NCBI GenBank assembly: GCA_964423615.1
Contig: CAYRFQ010000062.1
Location: 1-43,511, forward strand
Reading direction: 5' to 3'
Source of the DNA: CAYRFQ01 sp964423615
GTDB taxonomy: Bacteria > Planctomycetota > Planctomycetia > Gemmatales > Gemmataceae
DNA: 43,511 nt
The stretch's first letter is position 1. The number at the start of each line of letters is the position of its first letter. Shown piece after piece: positions 30,106-40,800 of this stretch. The position numbers were made by a program, and so were the translations under genes. The notes beneath the pieces are model-generated. The model worked only from the letters and a program-made list of their open reading frames with translations. It made no database searches and was not told the DNA's origin.

Positions 30106-31513
30106 TCACAGATACGCCCAAAATGTGCCAGAAAATTTTGCCACACCCAACAGACACTCCGAACCATAATAGTTCTTGCGACCGACCACAGGACCTCGTT
30201 GGACGCGTTCGGCTTTGTTGTTGTCTATGGGGACCTCTGGATGATCGACAAACACAGTTAAACCAGCGAAGTGTTCTGACAAACTCTCCAACACCTTCTT
30301 GGCCAGCCAAGCCAACGACTTGTCTTGCAGTTGCCTAGAGAACTCCTTTTGCAAGTTCTGCATGGCCTCTCGCAACTGCCCATCGAGGATGGCAAACTCC
30401 GGGCAGGGGTCTTTCACCGCCACGCGTCGGTTGTTGATGTGGTAGAACTGACCAATCCGATCGATCCATCCAGTCGACTACGATCCCAGTTCCAGGTCAG
30501 AGCGAGCCACCTTCAAGAAATCGCGTCGCACGTGGGCCCAACAAAAGTGCAACGTGATGGTTCCGTCTTTGACCTGGGAGACGGCCTTCAAGGCACTGTA
30601 ACGATCGACGACCAAAATACTCTCTGGCTCGGCCAAACCCAGATGAGCCTCCGGCACGTCGTGAGCGCATCTGGAGGCAAACTCGAAGACGACATCAACC
30701 CTGTGCAAAACTTCCAAATACCAACGATAGCCCACCTTCCCTTCGATACTTTGAAAGACTTGCCAACGCGTCTCATAGGCATGCCAAAAAGTCTGGGCTT
30801 GGGAGTCCTCGGAAAACTGTTGGTAAAGCGGCTCGAACAGAGCCACCAATCTTCGCATGGCCTCGGTGACGCTACCCAGATACAAATCCAAGCCATGACT
30901 TTTCAGGTCTTGCAGGTAACGATACGTTCGTCGAGAGAAAAGGTACCTGTCCAACACCAACGAGACCAACAAACTCACGCCGAAAAAGTGTTTTCCGATG
31001 ACTTTCGGGGCCGGTGGTGCCGTGACAATACCCTTTTGGCATCCATACGAGCAACTGGGCCGATAGCGTTTTCGCTTTAGGACTCGACGATGAGATCAAA
31101 CATCGATTCCCAAAGTCGTGCCGTCTTCGGTTCCGGGAAATTCGTCGAACGGTTCTCCACAGTCTGGACAGGCCTTTTGGTCTTGGGGTAAGTCTTGGAT
31201 TTCGATCGTAGCGGGCAGGTGTGTATAGTCTCGTCGTTTAGGTCCCTTTCGTTGACCTTTGGGCTTGGGCTTTTTGGGGGTGCGTTTCCGACGAATCGTC
31301 GAGGACATCGAGTCGGGCAGTGTTTTCGGAACTTTTTCCATGGAGTCGATGCTCGAGGTCTCGAATGCGAGCTTGGCAGGCTTGGAGTTTCTCTTGGAGT
31401 TGTTGCTCGCGGCCTATGGCTTTTTGGTCCATGCTCTTCCAATAGGCGGCGACTCGGTAGGGATCGAATTGGTCGGCCAAGTGGAGACAGACCGGACAGG
31501 GCTCCTGTGCCAT
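30106..31513 (-). pseudogene. IS66-family transposase (TnpC), broken by frameshifts
   Basis: N-terminal coiled coil PCPVCLHLADQFDPYRVAAYW and KLQACQARIRDLEHRL (about 31350-31513). Zinc-finger part KACPDCGEPFDEFPG (about 31130). The catalytic core lies in another frame (30478-30978: HAYETRWQVFQSIEGKVGYRW, ESILVVDRYSALKAV, FCWAHVRRDFL). The C-terminal VPIDNNKAERVQRGPVVGRKN is in a third (30106-30423). The 3' end runs into ISKra4-like DNA. Typical IS66 order, inactive. Accessory genes tnpA/tnpB are not seen. Confidence 0.82.
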
Positions 31514-31700
31514 CGGGGGAGCTGAGCAGACGGGTAAAGGAGTGGAGTTGTTTGTGGGCACAGGTTTCGCGTTGGCGTTTTGTCCTCGAAGTACTTGGAG
31601 TTCTTCGAGGGCGACACTTTGGGGATGGAAGACAAAGACAGAGGCAACGGCCGAGGGTAATCCATGTCTTGGATTGTACAATCCAAAGAACGAGTGGACA

Positions 31701-32386
31701 GACTACTACGGGTTTACCGAACGTTTACAGCTAGACGCCCAGTGCATTCTGATTTCCAGCCAGCGCACTCGGTTCATCAAAGGAAATTGGTGACTGATTC
31801 TCAACCGTTAGCCTCTCTTACGCTCCCAGAACAAGCTGGATGTGAGTTTCGAACTATCTCTCCGCTCCAGAGAGAGGGATTGAGCGTGAAGAGAAACGTT
31901 ACGGTTTCTATCTGAACGCTGGTTGATCCAAATCAACCAATCAAACGACCTTCTCTTTTGCCGCACTTTCTTGATATTTCTATGACGGACAATGAAACCA
32001 ATGGCATTGAATGTGCCCAGATAGTTCTCATGGGAAACCCATGAGAGTTTCGAAGTTCACGTAATAATGTCGCGAAGAAACCCGATGACACAACAAACCT
32101 GGTGAGACGGTCCTGACTGCCCAAACCAGTTGGGGCACTGGATTCTCGCCTGTGAGCATTAGCATGCGCGGTTCGTGGACGACGCCATGGGCTTTCCGAC
32201 CGGGAGCGTCGTCGCATGAAAAATAGGTGATACAATAGCCTCAGAAGGTTTCGGCACTGACGGTTCTCCGAACCCGGCTGATCGAGATCGATCGAAGCCG
32301 ACAAGATGCTACAAGGTTCTGCGACGGACCTGCACGATCGAAACCTACAAGGTAATGACGCCGATTCCGTGAACTACGAGGTAAAA
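31701..32386. promoter_or_regulatory. Upstream region of the trehalose/glucan operon
   Basis: No gene. A 9-bp perfect hairpin TCTCATGGG-AAA-CCCATGAGA lies at 32026-32046. TGATACAAT at 32228-32236 is a plausible extended -10 for the operon, without a clear -35. In-frame ATG 32306 could start the TreS protein earlier. Confidence 0.4.
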
Positions 32387-35300
32387 ATGCTGGATAACGA
32401 TCCGCAGTGGTATAAAGACGCCGTCATCTACGAACTACATGTGCGGGCGTTTCACGACAGCGTTGGTGACGGTGTGGGAGATTTTCGAGGACTGACCCAG
32501 AAACTTGATTATCTCCAAGATTTGGGCGTTACCTCTATTTGGCTCTTACCCTTTTATCCGTCTCCTCTCAAAGACGATGGATACGATATTGCCGACTACA
32601 CCAGCATTAACCCCGACTACGGTACCCTCCGAGACTTTCGGGGATTTCTCAAAGAAGCTCACAAACGTGGACTTCGCGTGATCACCGAACTGGTCATCAA
32701 CCACACCTCCGATCAACACCCCTGGTTCAAACGAGCACGCCGGGCTGCCCCTGGGAGTGCCCAACGCAACTTCTACATGTGGAGCGATACGCCCGACAGA
32801 TATCAAGAAGCTCGCATCATCTTTCAGGACTTCGAGGCGTCGAACTGGACGTGGGATTCGGTCGCCCAGGCGTACTTTTGGCACCGGTTCTACCACCACC
32901 AACCCGACCTCAACTACGACAATCCCGAAGTCTGGAACGCCATTTTCCCAATCCTCGATCACTGGATGGAAATGGGCGTCGACGGCATGCGGCTCGATGC
33001 CGTGCCTTATCTTTATGCCCGCGAGGGCACCAACTGCGAAAACCTCCCTGAGACTCACGAGTTCCTCAAAGAACTCCGAAAGCATGTCGACGGCAAGTTC
33101 CCAAACCGGATGCTCCTTGCCGAAGCGAACCAGTGGCCTGAGGACGCCGTGGCCTACTTCGGCGAGGGTGACGAATGCCAGATGGCTTTTCACTTTCCTG
33201 TCATGCCCCGGATGTTCATGGCCATTCACATGGAAGACCGGTTCCCCATCATCGACATCATGGACCAGACCCCTCCCATCCCCGACAACTGTCAGTGGGG
33301 AATGTTCCTCAGAAACCACGACGAGTTGACCCTCGAGATGGTCACCGATGAGGAACGCGATTACATGTACCGAGCCTACGCGACCGACCCTCGCGCTCGT
33401 GTGAATCTCGGCATTCGACGTCGTCTGGCTCCCTTGTTGGGCAACAACCGCCGCCGCATCGAGTTGATGAATGCCCTTCTTTTCTCCTTACCTGGCACCC
33501 CGGTGATTTATTACGGGGAAGAAATCGGGATGGGCGACAACATTTATTTGGGTGACCGGAATAGCGTCCGAACTCCAATGCAATGGTCGGCGGACCGCAA
33601 CGGAGGTTTCTCCAAGGCCAATCCACAAAAATTGTTCTTGCCAGTGATCATCGACCCGGAATATCACTACGAGGCCGTGAACGTCGAGGCCCAACAAAAC
33701 AACACGAATTCGTTGTTGTGGTGGATGAAACGGCTCATTGCCCTACGCAAACAATGGAAAGCGTTTGGTCGAGGGTCGCTCCAATTTCTGCATCCCGATA
33801 ATCGAAAAATTTTGGCATTCTTGCGTCGATACCAGGAGGGGGCGCCAAACGAGGCCAATGGTGGGCCAGAAGAGATCGTACTGGTTGTGGCCAACCTCTC
33901 CAGGTTCGTGCAGTATGTAGAACTCGACTTGTCGGAGTTCCAAGGATTCGTCCCGATCGAGTTGTTCGGTCGAAATCCATTTCCTCCGATCGGAAAACTC
34001 CCGTACCTGTTGACTCTGGCCCCTCACTCGTTTTACTGGTTTTTCTTGGATCCCCTCGCGGGGCGGGAACAGTTCGATCTTGGAGCCGTGTCTCCGAGCA
34101 AGCTTCGTCCGCTCCTGGTCCCCGGTGGTTGGGAAGATCTCTTCGAGAAGGCCAACCGTTCGAAACTCAACAAGCTCCTTCCCGCATTCTTGAAGCAGAG
34201 ACGGTGGTTCGTCGGGAAACACCTTCAACTGAAAACGGCTGCAATCGTTGAGGCCGTGCCGTTCGAATACGCCGAAACGATTGCCTTTTTGTTATTGATC
34301 GAGACGGATTATTCCGATGGCCCATCAGAGACCTACGTCCTTCCGGTAACTTACACGGGGGGAGAGTGGGCTCACCAAATCATCAGCGAAGCTCCCCACG
34401 CAGTCGTCACTCCACTTCAGTCCGGAGTCGAGGAGGGAGTTCTCTTCGATGCCATCTACGATCACCGGTTTTGCACCGCTTTATTGGAAGCCATCCAGGG
34501 CAACGAGTCGTTCGATGGCGACGTCGACAAGCATCATGTCGTCAGCACCGCCTTCCCACCTTTCAAGGAAGTCGAAGCAGATCCTGACCTGACCCTGCCA
34601 TCGACGATCCATCGCGGCGAACAAAGCAACACTACAATCACGTTCGGCAACCAGCTCGCTCTGAAGCTCTATCGCAAGGTCGAACAGGGCATCAACCCGG
34701 AACTCGAGCTTGGACGATTTTTGACAGAGAAGATTAAATTTGCCAATGCCCCAGTGACCTATGGTTCGATCGAAATGCGAAAGCGGCGGTCGGACTCCTA
34801 CGTGTTGGCCGTGCTCCAAAAGTTTGTCACAAACGAGGGAGACGCATGGCAGCACGCGCTGGACGAGGTGAGCCGGTTTTACGAGCGGATCCTGACCGGG
34901 GATGACGTAAATCTAGCTTCCGCACGCCGATCGAAAAAGTCACTCGTCGAGCTAGCCGAAGAGAAGGTGCCTGAGGTCATCCGCTCGCACGTCGAGTCCT
35001 ACTTGGAAACGGCGAAGCTACTAGGCCAGCGTGTAGCCGAATTACACGTTGCGTTTGCCTCCGAAACCGAAGACAAAGCGTTCGAACCGGAGTCTTTCGG
35101 AAAGCTCTACCAACGTTCGGTCTATCAGTCCATGCGCAACCTGGTAGGAAATACGTTCAGCGTGCTGCGGAAATCGCGAGCCGAACTACCCGAGGAGGCC
35201 CAGTCGAACGCCAACAAACTGTTGGGCTTCGAGGCCGAAATCTTGCGGCGTTTCCGAAAGGGGTTAGAACGAAAATGGACTGGCCAACGGACCCGCATCC

Positions 35301-35767
35301 ACGGGCACCTGCATCTGGCCCAAGTCCTTTCGACCGGGAAAGATTTCGTGCTCATCGACTTTGAAGGTGACCCGAGTCGGTCGCTCAACGACAGGCGAAT
35401 CAAAAGGTCTCCTCTGCACGACATCGCTGGGATGATCCGGTCATTCCACTACGCCGCATACGGAGGGTTGTTCGGAGAAGAAAAATTCCACGGAGCCTCA
35501 CCAGGATTGGTTCGTCCAGAAGACTTGTCCGAAATGGAAGACTCGGCGTGTATTTGGTACGAATGGGTCAGCGCCTCGTTCCTCAAGGGGTACATGGGCG
35601 TCGCTGAGGGACAAGCTTACCTCCCGGAAACCACTGACGAGTTGAAAGAGTTGATGGAAATCTTCTTGCTTGAGAAGGCCATCACAGAGTTGGGATTCGA
35701 GCTCAATCACCGGATCGACTGGGTCGATATTCCGTTGCTAGGCATCCTTCAGTTAATGGAACAATAA
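32387..35767 (+). CDS. treS: Trehalose synthase (maltose alpha-D-glucosyltransferase)-maltokinase fusion
   Basis: 1126 residues from ATG 32387, chosen for GAGGTA 5-6 bases upstream and because the family begins here (NDPQWYKDAVIYELHVRAF). The first ~570 residues are a GH13 trehalose synthase: nucleophile Asp in GMRLDAVPYL (~204), acid/base Glu in LLAEANQW (~246), stabiliser Asp in RNHDEL (~312). The rest is a maltokinase module (KLLPAFLKQRRWF... at ~600; IDFEGDPSR ~990). TreS interconverts maltose and trehalose; Mak makes maltose-1-phosphate for GlgE. The usual HGDxH catalytic motif of the kinase reads HGHLH (position ~974 His instead of Asp), so kinase activity is doubtful. First gene of a three-gene operon. 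Confidence 0.95.
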   Translation: MLDNDPQWYKDAVIYELHVRAFHDSVGDGVGDFRGLTQKLDYLQDLGVTSIWLLPFYPSPLKDDGYDIADYTSINPDYGTLRDFRGFLKEAHKRGLRVITELVINHTSDQHPWFKRARRAAPGSAQRNFYMWSDTPDRYQEARIIFQDFEASNWTWDSVAQAYFWHRFYHHQPDLNYDNPEVWNAIFPILDHWMEMGVDGMRLDAVPYLYAREGTNCENLPETHEFLKELRKHVDGKFPNRMLLAEANQWPEDAVAYFGEGDECQMAFHFPVMPRMFMAIHMEDRFPIIDIMDQTPPIPDNCQWGMFLRNHDELTLEMVTDEERDYMYRAYATDPRARVNLGIRRRLAPLLGNNRRRIELMNALLFSLPGTPVIYYGEEIGMGDNIYLGDRNSVRTPMQWSADRNGGFSKANPQKLFLPVIIDPEYHYEAVNVEAQQNNTNSLLWWMKRLIALRKQWKAFGRGSLQFLHPDNRKILAFLRRYQEGAPNEANGGPEEIVLVVANLSRFVQYVELDLSEFQGFVPIELFGRNPFPPIGKLPYLLTLAPHSFYWFFLDPLAGREQFDLGAVSPSKLRPLLVPGGWEDLFEKANRSKLNKLLPAFLKQRRWFVGKHLQLKTAAIVEAVPFEYAETIAFLLLIETDYSDGPSETYVLPVTYTGGEWAHQIISEAPHAVVTPLQSGVEEGVLFDAIYDHRFCTALLEAIQGNESFDGDVDKHHVVSTAFPPFKEVEADPDLTLPSTIHRGEQSNTTITFGNQLALKLYRKVEQGINPELELGRFLTEKIKFANAPVTYGSIEMRKRRSDSYVLAVLQKFVTNEGDAWQHALDEVSRFYERILTGDDVNLASARRSKKSLVELAEEKVPEVIRSHVESYLETAKLLGQRVAELHVAFASETEDKAFEPESFGKLYQRSVYQSMRNLVGNTFSVLRKSRAELPEEAQSNANKLLGFEAEILRRFRKGLERKWTGQRTRIHGHLHLAQVLSTGKDFVLIDFEGDPSRSLNDRRIKRSPLHDIAGMIRSFHYAAYGGLFGEEKFHGASPGLVRPEDLSEMEDSACIWYEWVSASFLKGYMGVAEGQAYLPETTDELKELMEIFLLEKAITELGFELNHRIDWVDIPLLGILQLMEQ

Positions 35768-35836
35768 AAGGGCAGAGGGGAAACCAAAGCATTCCTCTAC
35801 CTCTCACCTTTTTCTTCTCCAAGGAGAGCAGTCGCC

Positions 35837-37783
35837 ATGAATCAAGCCGTATCGTCGCCTTCAACCTCCCCACGCCATGACGTTGGGTTGTTAACGTCCG
35901 AAGACTTCCACTTGTTCAACGAGGGCAATCACTTCCGACTCTACCACAAAGTTGGAGCCCACGTCTGTGATTTCGACGGCCAACGAGGAACGTGTTTTTC
36001 GGTCTGGGCTCCCGGTGCCGAACAAGTCAGCGTCATGGGAGATTTCAACAACTGGGACAAGAGCAGCCACCTCCTCCATTCGCGTGGACAATCCGGCCTT
36101 TGGGAAGTCTTCGTCCCGGGTGTGGAAGAAGGAACCGCGTATAAATATCACATCATCTCACGTTACAACGAATACCGAGTCGATAAGGCCGACCCAATGG
36201 GATACCGGTGCGAGAAAGCTGCCGGTGGCGCCGGATCGGTCGTGTGGGGGCTCGACTACGAATGGGGCGATGGCGAATGGATGGCTGGCCGAAAGCACAA
36301 CAATGCCAGCGATGCTCCCATCTCGATCTATGAAGTCCACCTCGGCTCGTGGCGGCGTGTCGTCGAGGACAACAACCGGTACCTCAACTACCGTGAGTTG
36401 GCTCCACTCCTCGCGGCCTATGTCAAAAAGACTGGGTTCACTCATGTCGAGTTTATGCCCATCACCGAGCACCCGTTCTATCCCTCCTGGGGGTACCAGG
36501 TGACCGGCTTTTTCGCTCCCACGTCTCGTTACGGTTCTCCTCAAGATCTGATGTACTTGATCGACTACCTCCACCAAAACGGTATTGGAGTCATCCTTGA
36601 CTGGGTGCCGTCACACTTCCCCGTGGACGAACATGGATTGAAATTTTTCGACGGGACCCACTTGTACGAACACGAAGACGAACGCCTTGGCATCCACCGA
36701 GACTGGAACACGGCCATTTTTAACTATGGACGGAATGAGGTCAGGTCGTTCCTGATCAGCAACGCTCTCTTCTGGCTCGACAAGTACCACATCGATGGAT
36801 TACGGGTCGATGCGGTTGCTTCGATGCTCTACCTGGATTACTCCCGAGAGGAAGGGGATTGGATCCCCAACAAGTATGGGGGTCGCGAGAACCTTGATGC
36901 CATCTACTTCATCCGCCGGTTCAACGAGGTCGTTTATCAAGAGTACCCCGACGTTCAAACTTACGCAGAAGAATCGACCGATTGGGCAATGGTTTCTAGA
37001 CCTACTTATGTCGGGGGACTCGGTTTCGGGTTCAAGTGGGACATGGGATGGATGCACGACACACTCAAGTACATGGCCCACGAACCGGTCCATCGCAAGT
37101 ACCACCAAGGCGAGTTGACCTTCCGGATGGTTTACGCGTTCAACGAGAACTTTGCCTTGTCTCTATCTCACGACGAGGTCGTTCATGGCAAGGGGTCTTT
37201 AATTCGAAAGATGCCTGGCGATGACTGGCAACGTTTCGCGAACTTGCGACTTCTCTATGGTTATATGTTCGCCCAACCTGGCAAGAAACTTCTTTTCATG
37301 GGTGGCGAGTTCGGTCAGTGGAACGAGTGGTATCACGAACAGAGTCTCGACTGGCATCTCCTGTCCTCGCACCTACACGAAGGCGTCCGGCAGTGGGTCG
37401 AGGATCTCAACATGGCATATCGAGAGTTGCCTGGACTGCATCAAATGGACCACGATCCAGAAGGATTTTCCTGGATCGATTTTACTGATGCCGATAACTC
37501 GATCCTTGCCTTTGCCCGTCGGGGACACAAGGAACGTGACGTCGTTGTCGTTGTTTGTAACTTCACACCCGTCCCACGGCTTCGCTACCGCATTGGGGTT
37601 CCTTTCCTTGGTTATTGGCAAGAGGTGTTGAACAGCGATGCCGAAGTCTACGGCGGAAGTGGAATGGGGAATTACGGAGGCGTACACGCCATGGACTTTC
37701 CGTTTCACGAGCAACCCAATTCCGTAAGCTTGACATTACCGCCTCTGGGTGTAGTGTTCTTGCTTTTGAACGATGAAGGATGA
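35837..37783 (+). CDS. glgB: 1,4-alpha-glucan branching enzyme
   Basis: 648 residues. N-terminal CBM48-like domain (CFSVWAPGAEQVSVMGDFNNWD, ~50-75), then the GH13 barrel: EVHLGSW, ITEHPFYPSWGYQVTGFFAPTSRYG, DWVPSHF, nucleophile Asp in GLRVDAVASMLYLDY, acid/base Glu in TYAEEST, and LSLSHDEVVHGKGSL. The C-terminal beta domain ends LPPLGVVFLLL. It cuts alpha-1,4 chains and reattaches them as alpha-1,6 branches in glycogen. GGAG about 9 bases before ATG 35837 is a good ribosome binding site, 69 bases after treS. Length is on the short side of the family (lacks the extra N-terminal domain). Confidence 0.96.
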   Translation: MNQAVSSPSTSPRHDVGLLTSEDFHLFNEGNHFRLYHKVGAHVCDFDGQRGTCFSVWAPGAEQVSVMGDFNNWDKSSHLLHSRGQSGLWEVFVPGVEEGTAYKYHIISRYNEYRVDKADPMGYRCEKAAGGAGSVVWGLDYEWGDGEWMAGRKHNNASDAPISIYEVHLGSWRRVVEDNNRYLNYRELAPLLAAYVKKTGFTHVEFMPITEHPFYPSWGYQVTGFFAPTSRYGSPQDLMYLIDYLHQNGIGVILDWVPSHFPVDEHGLKFFDGTHLYEHEDERLGIHRDWNTAIFNYGRNEVRSFLISNALFWLDKYHIDGLRVDAVASMLYLDYSREEGDWIPNKYGGRENLDAIYFIRRFNEVVYQEYPDVQTYAEESTDWAMVSRPTYVGGLGFGFKWDMGWMHDTLKYMAHEPVHRKYHQGELTFRMVYAFNENFALSLSHDEVVHGKGSLIRKMPGDDWQRFANLRLLYGYMFAQPGKKLLFMGGEFGQWNEWYHEQSLDWHLLSSHLHEGVRQWVEDLNMAYRELPGLHQMDHDPEGFSWIDFTDADNSILAFARRGHKERDVVVVVCNFTPVPRLRYRIGVPFLGYWQEVLNSDAEVYGGSGMGNYGGVHAMDFPFHEQPNSVSLTLPPLGVVFLLLNDEG

Positions 37784-37877
37784 CGAAGGCTGAAGTATCG
37801 TACCTTTTGCCTTCTTACCTGTGGTTGCTACGTTCTACCTTCTACTTTCAGCTTTCGAAAGAAAACAGATTCTACAT

Positions 37878-40800
37878 ATGGATAAAAACATTTGCATTCA
37901 TGGTCACTTTTATCAACCACCGCGTGAAAATCCCTGGTTGGAGGGAGTAGAACTTCAGGACTCGGCCTACCCCTATCACGACTGGAACGAAAGGATCACG
38001 GCGGAGTGTTATGGCCCGAACGGTGTCTCCCGGATGCTCGATGGCGACGGAAAAATCGTCAACATTGTAAACAACTATTCAAACATCAGTTTCAACTTCG
38101 GCCCGACCCTCCTGTCGTGGATGGAGCAGAACGATCTCAACGTCTATCAGGCCATCCTCGAAGCCGACAAACTAAGTCAAGAGAAGTTCTCCGGGCATGG
38201 TTCGGCCATTGCCCAGGCCTACAACCACATAATCATGCCTTTGGCCAACGAGCGAGATAAGATCTCGCAGGTCGTTTGGGGCATCCTCGACTTCGAACAT
38301 AGGTTTGGACGCAAGCCCGAAGGAATGTGGTTGGCCGAAACCGCCGTCGATCTGAAGACACTCGAAGTTCTTGCCGATCACGACATTCAGTTCACCATTC
38401 TCTCGCCGTACCAAGCTGCCAGGATTCGTGCCATCGGAGAAGAAGATTGGCAAGACGCCACCGAAGGGCGTCTGGACCCCACGACAGCCTACATACAACA
38501 TTTGCCATCGGGAAAAAGCATCCATCTGTTTTTCTATGATGGTCCAGTGGCACGAGCCGTTGCGTTCGAAAAACTATTGACCGCTGGCGAACACCTTGCC
38601 AACAGGTTATTCGGTGCATTATCCGACGAACGTTCTCACCCGCAAATGGTTCACATTGCCACCGACGGAGAGAGTTACGGTCACCACCATACACACGGGG
38701 ACATGGCTCTTGCCTACGCCCTCCACGCTATCGACCAGAATTCCGATGTCAACTTAACGATCTACGCGGAATACCTCGACAAACATGGTCCAACTCACGA
38801 GGTCCAGATCGCCGAGAACACTGCGTGGAGCTGCTCGCATGGCGTGGAACGGTGGAATAGTAATTGCGGTTGTAATTCGGGCCGACCTGGTTGGAATCAG
38901 GAATGGCGTCGACCATTGCGGGAAGCCCTCGATTGGCTGCGTGATGCCGTCGCTCCCAAATTCGAAGCCAAGGCCCAGGAGTACCTGCGAGATCCCTGGG
39001 ATGCCAGGAACCAATACATCCGCGTTATTCTGGATCGATCCGACGAAAGCATCGACAAATTTTTGCGCGAGAACGCGACGCGAGAGCTAAACACGGAGGA
39101 GAGAATCATCGTCCTTAAGCTCATGGAACTTCAACGCCATGCGATGTTGATGTATACGAGCTGTGGGTGGTTCTTTGACGAAATATCCGGGATCGAAACG
39201 GTCCAGATCATTCAGTACGCAGGTCGGGTGATCCAGCTTGCCGAGGCTCTCCTGCCAGGATCATTTGAAGAACCGTTCCTCAATCGTCTCGAACAGGCCA
39301 AGAGTAACCTCCCGGAGCACAAAGACGGTCGTCACATCTACGATAAGTGGGTTCGCCCGTCAGTGGTGACCTGGGAAAAGATCGCCGCCCACTACGCCGT
39401 CAGTTCGCTGTTCGAAAGTTACGAAGAGACGTCGAAAATCTATTGCTACACGGCAGAGAGACTCGATTATCATTCCCTCACCGCGGGTCGGGCTCAACTC
39501 GTGGTGGGTCGAGCCAAAGTCACATTCGACTTGACCAACGAAGCCGAAGACATGAATTTTGGAATCCTCCACTTCGGAGACCACAACGTCAACGGAGGAG
39601 TCAGACCTTTCGCGAGCGATCAGGAATATACCGCCCTCCTGGAGGGACTCAAAGCGGCATTCGAAAGGGCCGACTTTGCCGAAATCATTCGGTTAATCGA
39701 CAAGGGCTTTGGGGAGTCGACGTATTCACTCAAATCACTTTTCCTCGACGAACAAAGAAAAGTCCTGGACCTTCTGTTGCGACCAACGTTAGAAGAAGCG
39801 GAATCCGTCTATCGGCGACTATATGAGTCCCAGCTGCCGACAATGCGATTTCTATCCGACACCGGAGTGCCGCTGCCCGAAGCCTTCCGGACGGCCACCG
39901 AGTTCATCATCAGCAACGACATTCGCTGGGCGTTTAGGGACGACGAACCGGACTTGGAAAACGTCCACCGGTTGCTCGAGGAAGCCGACCGCTGGGGTGT
40001 CCTTCTGGACGTTGCGGGGCTCGCCTACCAACTGAAACAAACCCTGTCTCGTTTAGCCGAGAGGGTGCTGGCTCAACCCACCGAACTGGCTCCGTTGTTA
40101 GCATTCGAACAACTAATGCGGGTGGTACATTCCCTGCGTTTCGAGGTCAATCTCTGGCATCCGCAGAATGTCTACTACGAACTGATGCAGAACGTGTATC
40201 CAGACATGGAAGCCCAAGCTCCCGGCGACGAGACGGCTCAAATCTGGTTGGACCATTTCATCGACTTGGGTGATCAACTCGGGATACAAGTCGCCGGTCT
40301 TAAAAAAAAAATAGCGGACGTGAAGAACGCGCCCACGGTTAGCACGTTGCTCGAAGAGATGTTCACACGGCAACCCATTCCGACTGCAACCTATCGACTC
40401 CAACTCAATTCCGAGTTTCCCTTCGACCGTGCCAGAGAACTTGTCCCCTACTTAAAGAGCCTCGGCATTAGTGATTGCTACGTCTCCCCAATTCTTCAGG
40501 CTCGCCCCGGCAGCACGCACGGCTACGACGTGTGTGACCACGAACAAATCAACTCAGACCTGGGCGGTTCGTCCGGATTCGAAAACCTGTCTGCGGAACT
40601 TCGCCGTCACGAGATGGGCTTAGTTTTGGACACCGTCCCAAACCACATGGGGATTGGTTCGTCGGCACCATGGTGGATGGACGTGCTGGAGAACGGGCCA
40701 AGCTCTTCCTTCGCGATCTATTTCGACATCGATTGGCGTCCCGTTAACCCGAACCTGGAAAACAAGGTACTGATTCCGGTGTTAGGGGACCAATACGGGA

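Larger units (their letters stand above)
28094..31700. mobile_element. Nested, decayed insertion sequences ending array B
   Basis: Three transposase remnants of different families lie head to tail: a plus-strand DDE fragment (28222-28617), a frameshifted ISKra4-like gene (28659-30056, minus) and a frameshifted IS66-like gene (30106-31513, minus). Each is cut at the junction with the next, which indicates successive insertions. I could not fix terminal repeats. Confidence 0.75.

Noticed and set aside
32546..33319. 257-residue minus-strand ORF inside treS
   Set aside because: Antisense shadow of a well-conserved GH13 gene with all catalytic motifs on the plus strand.
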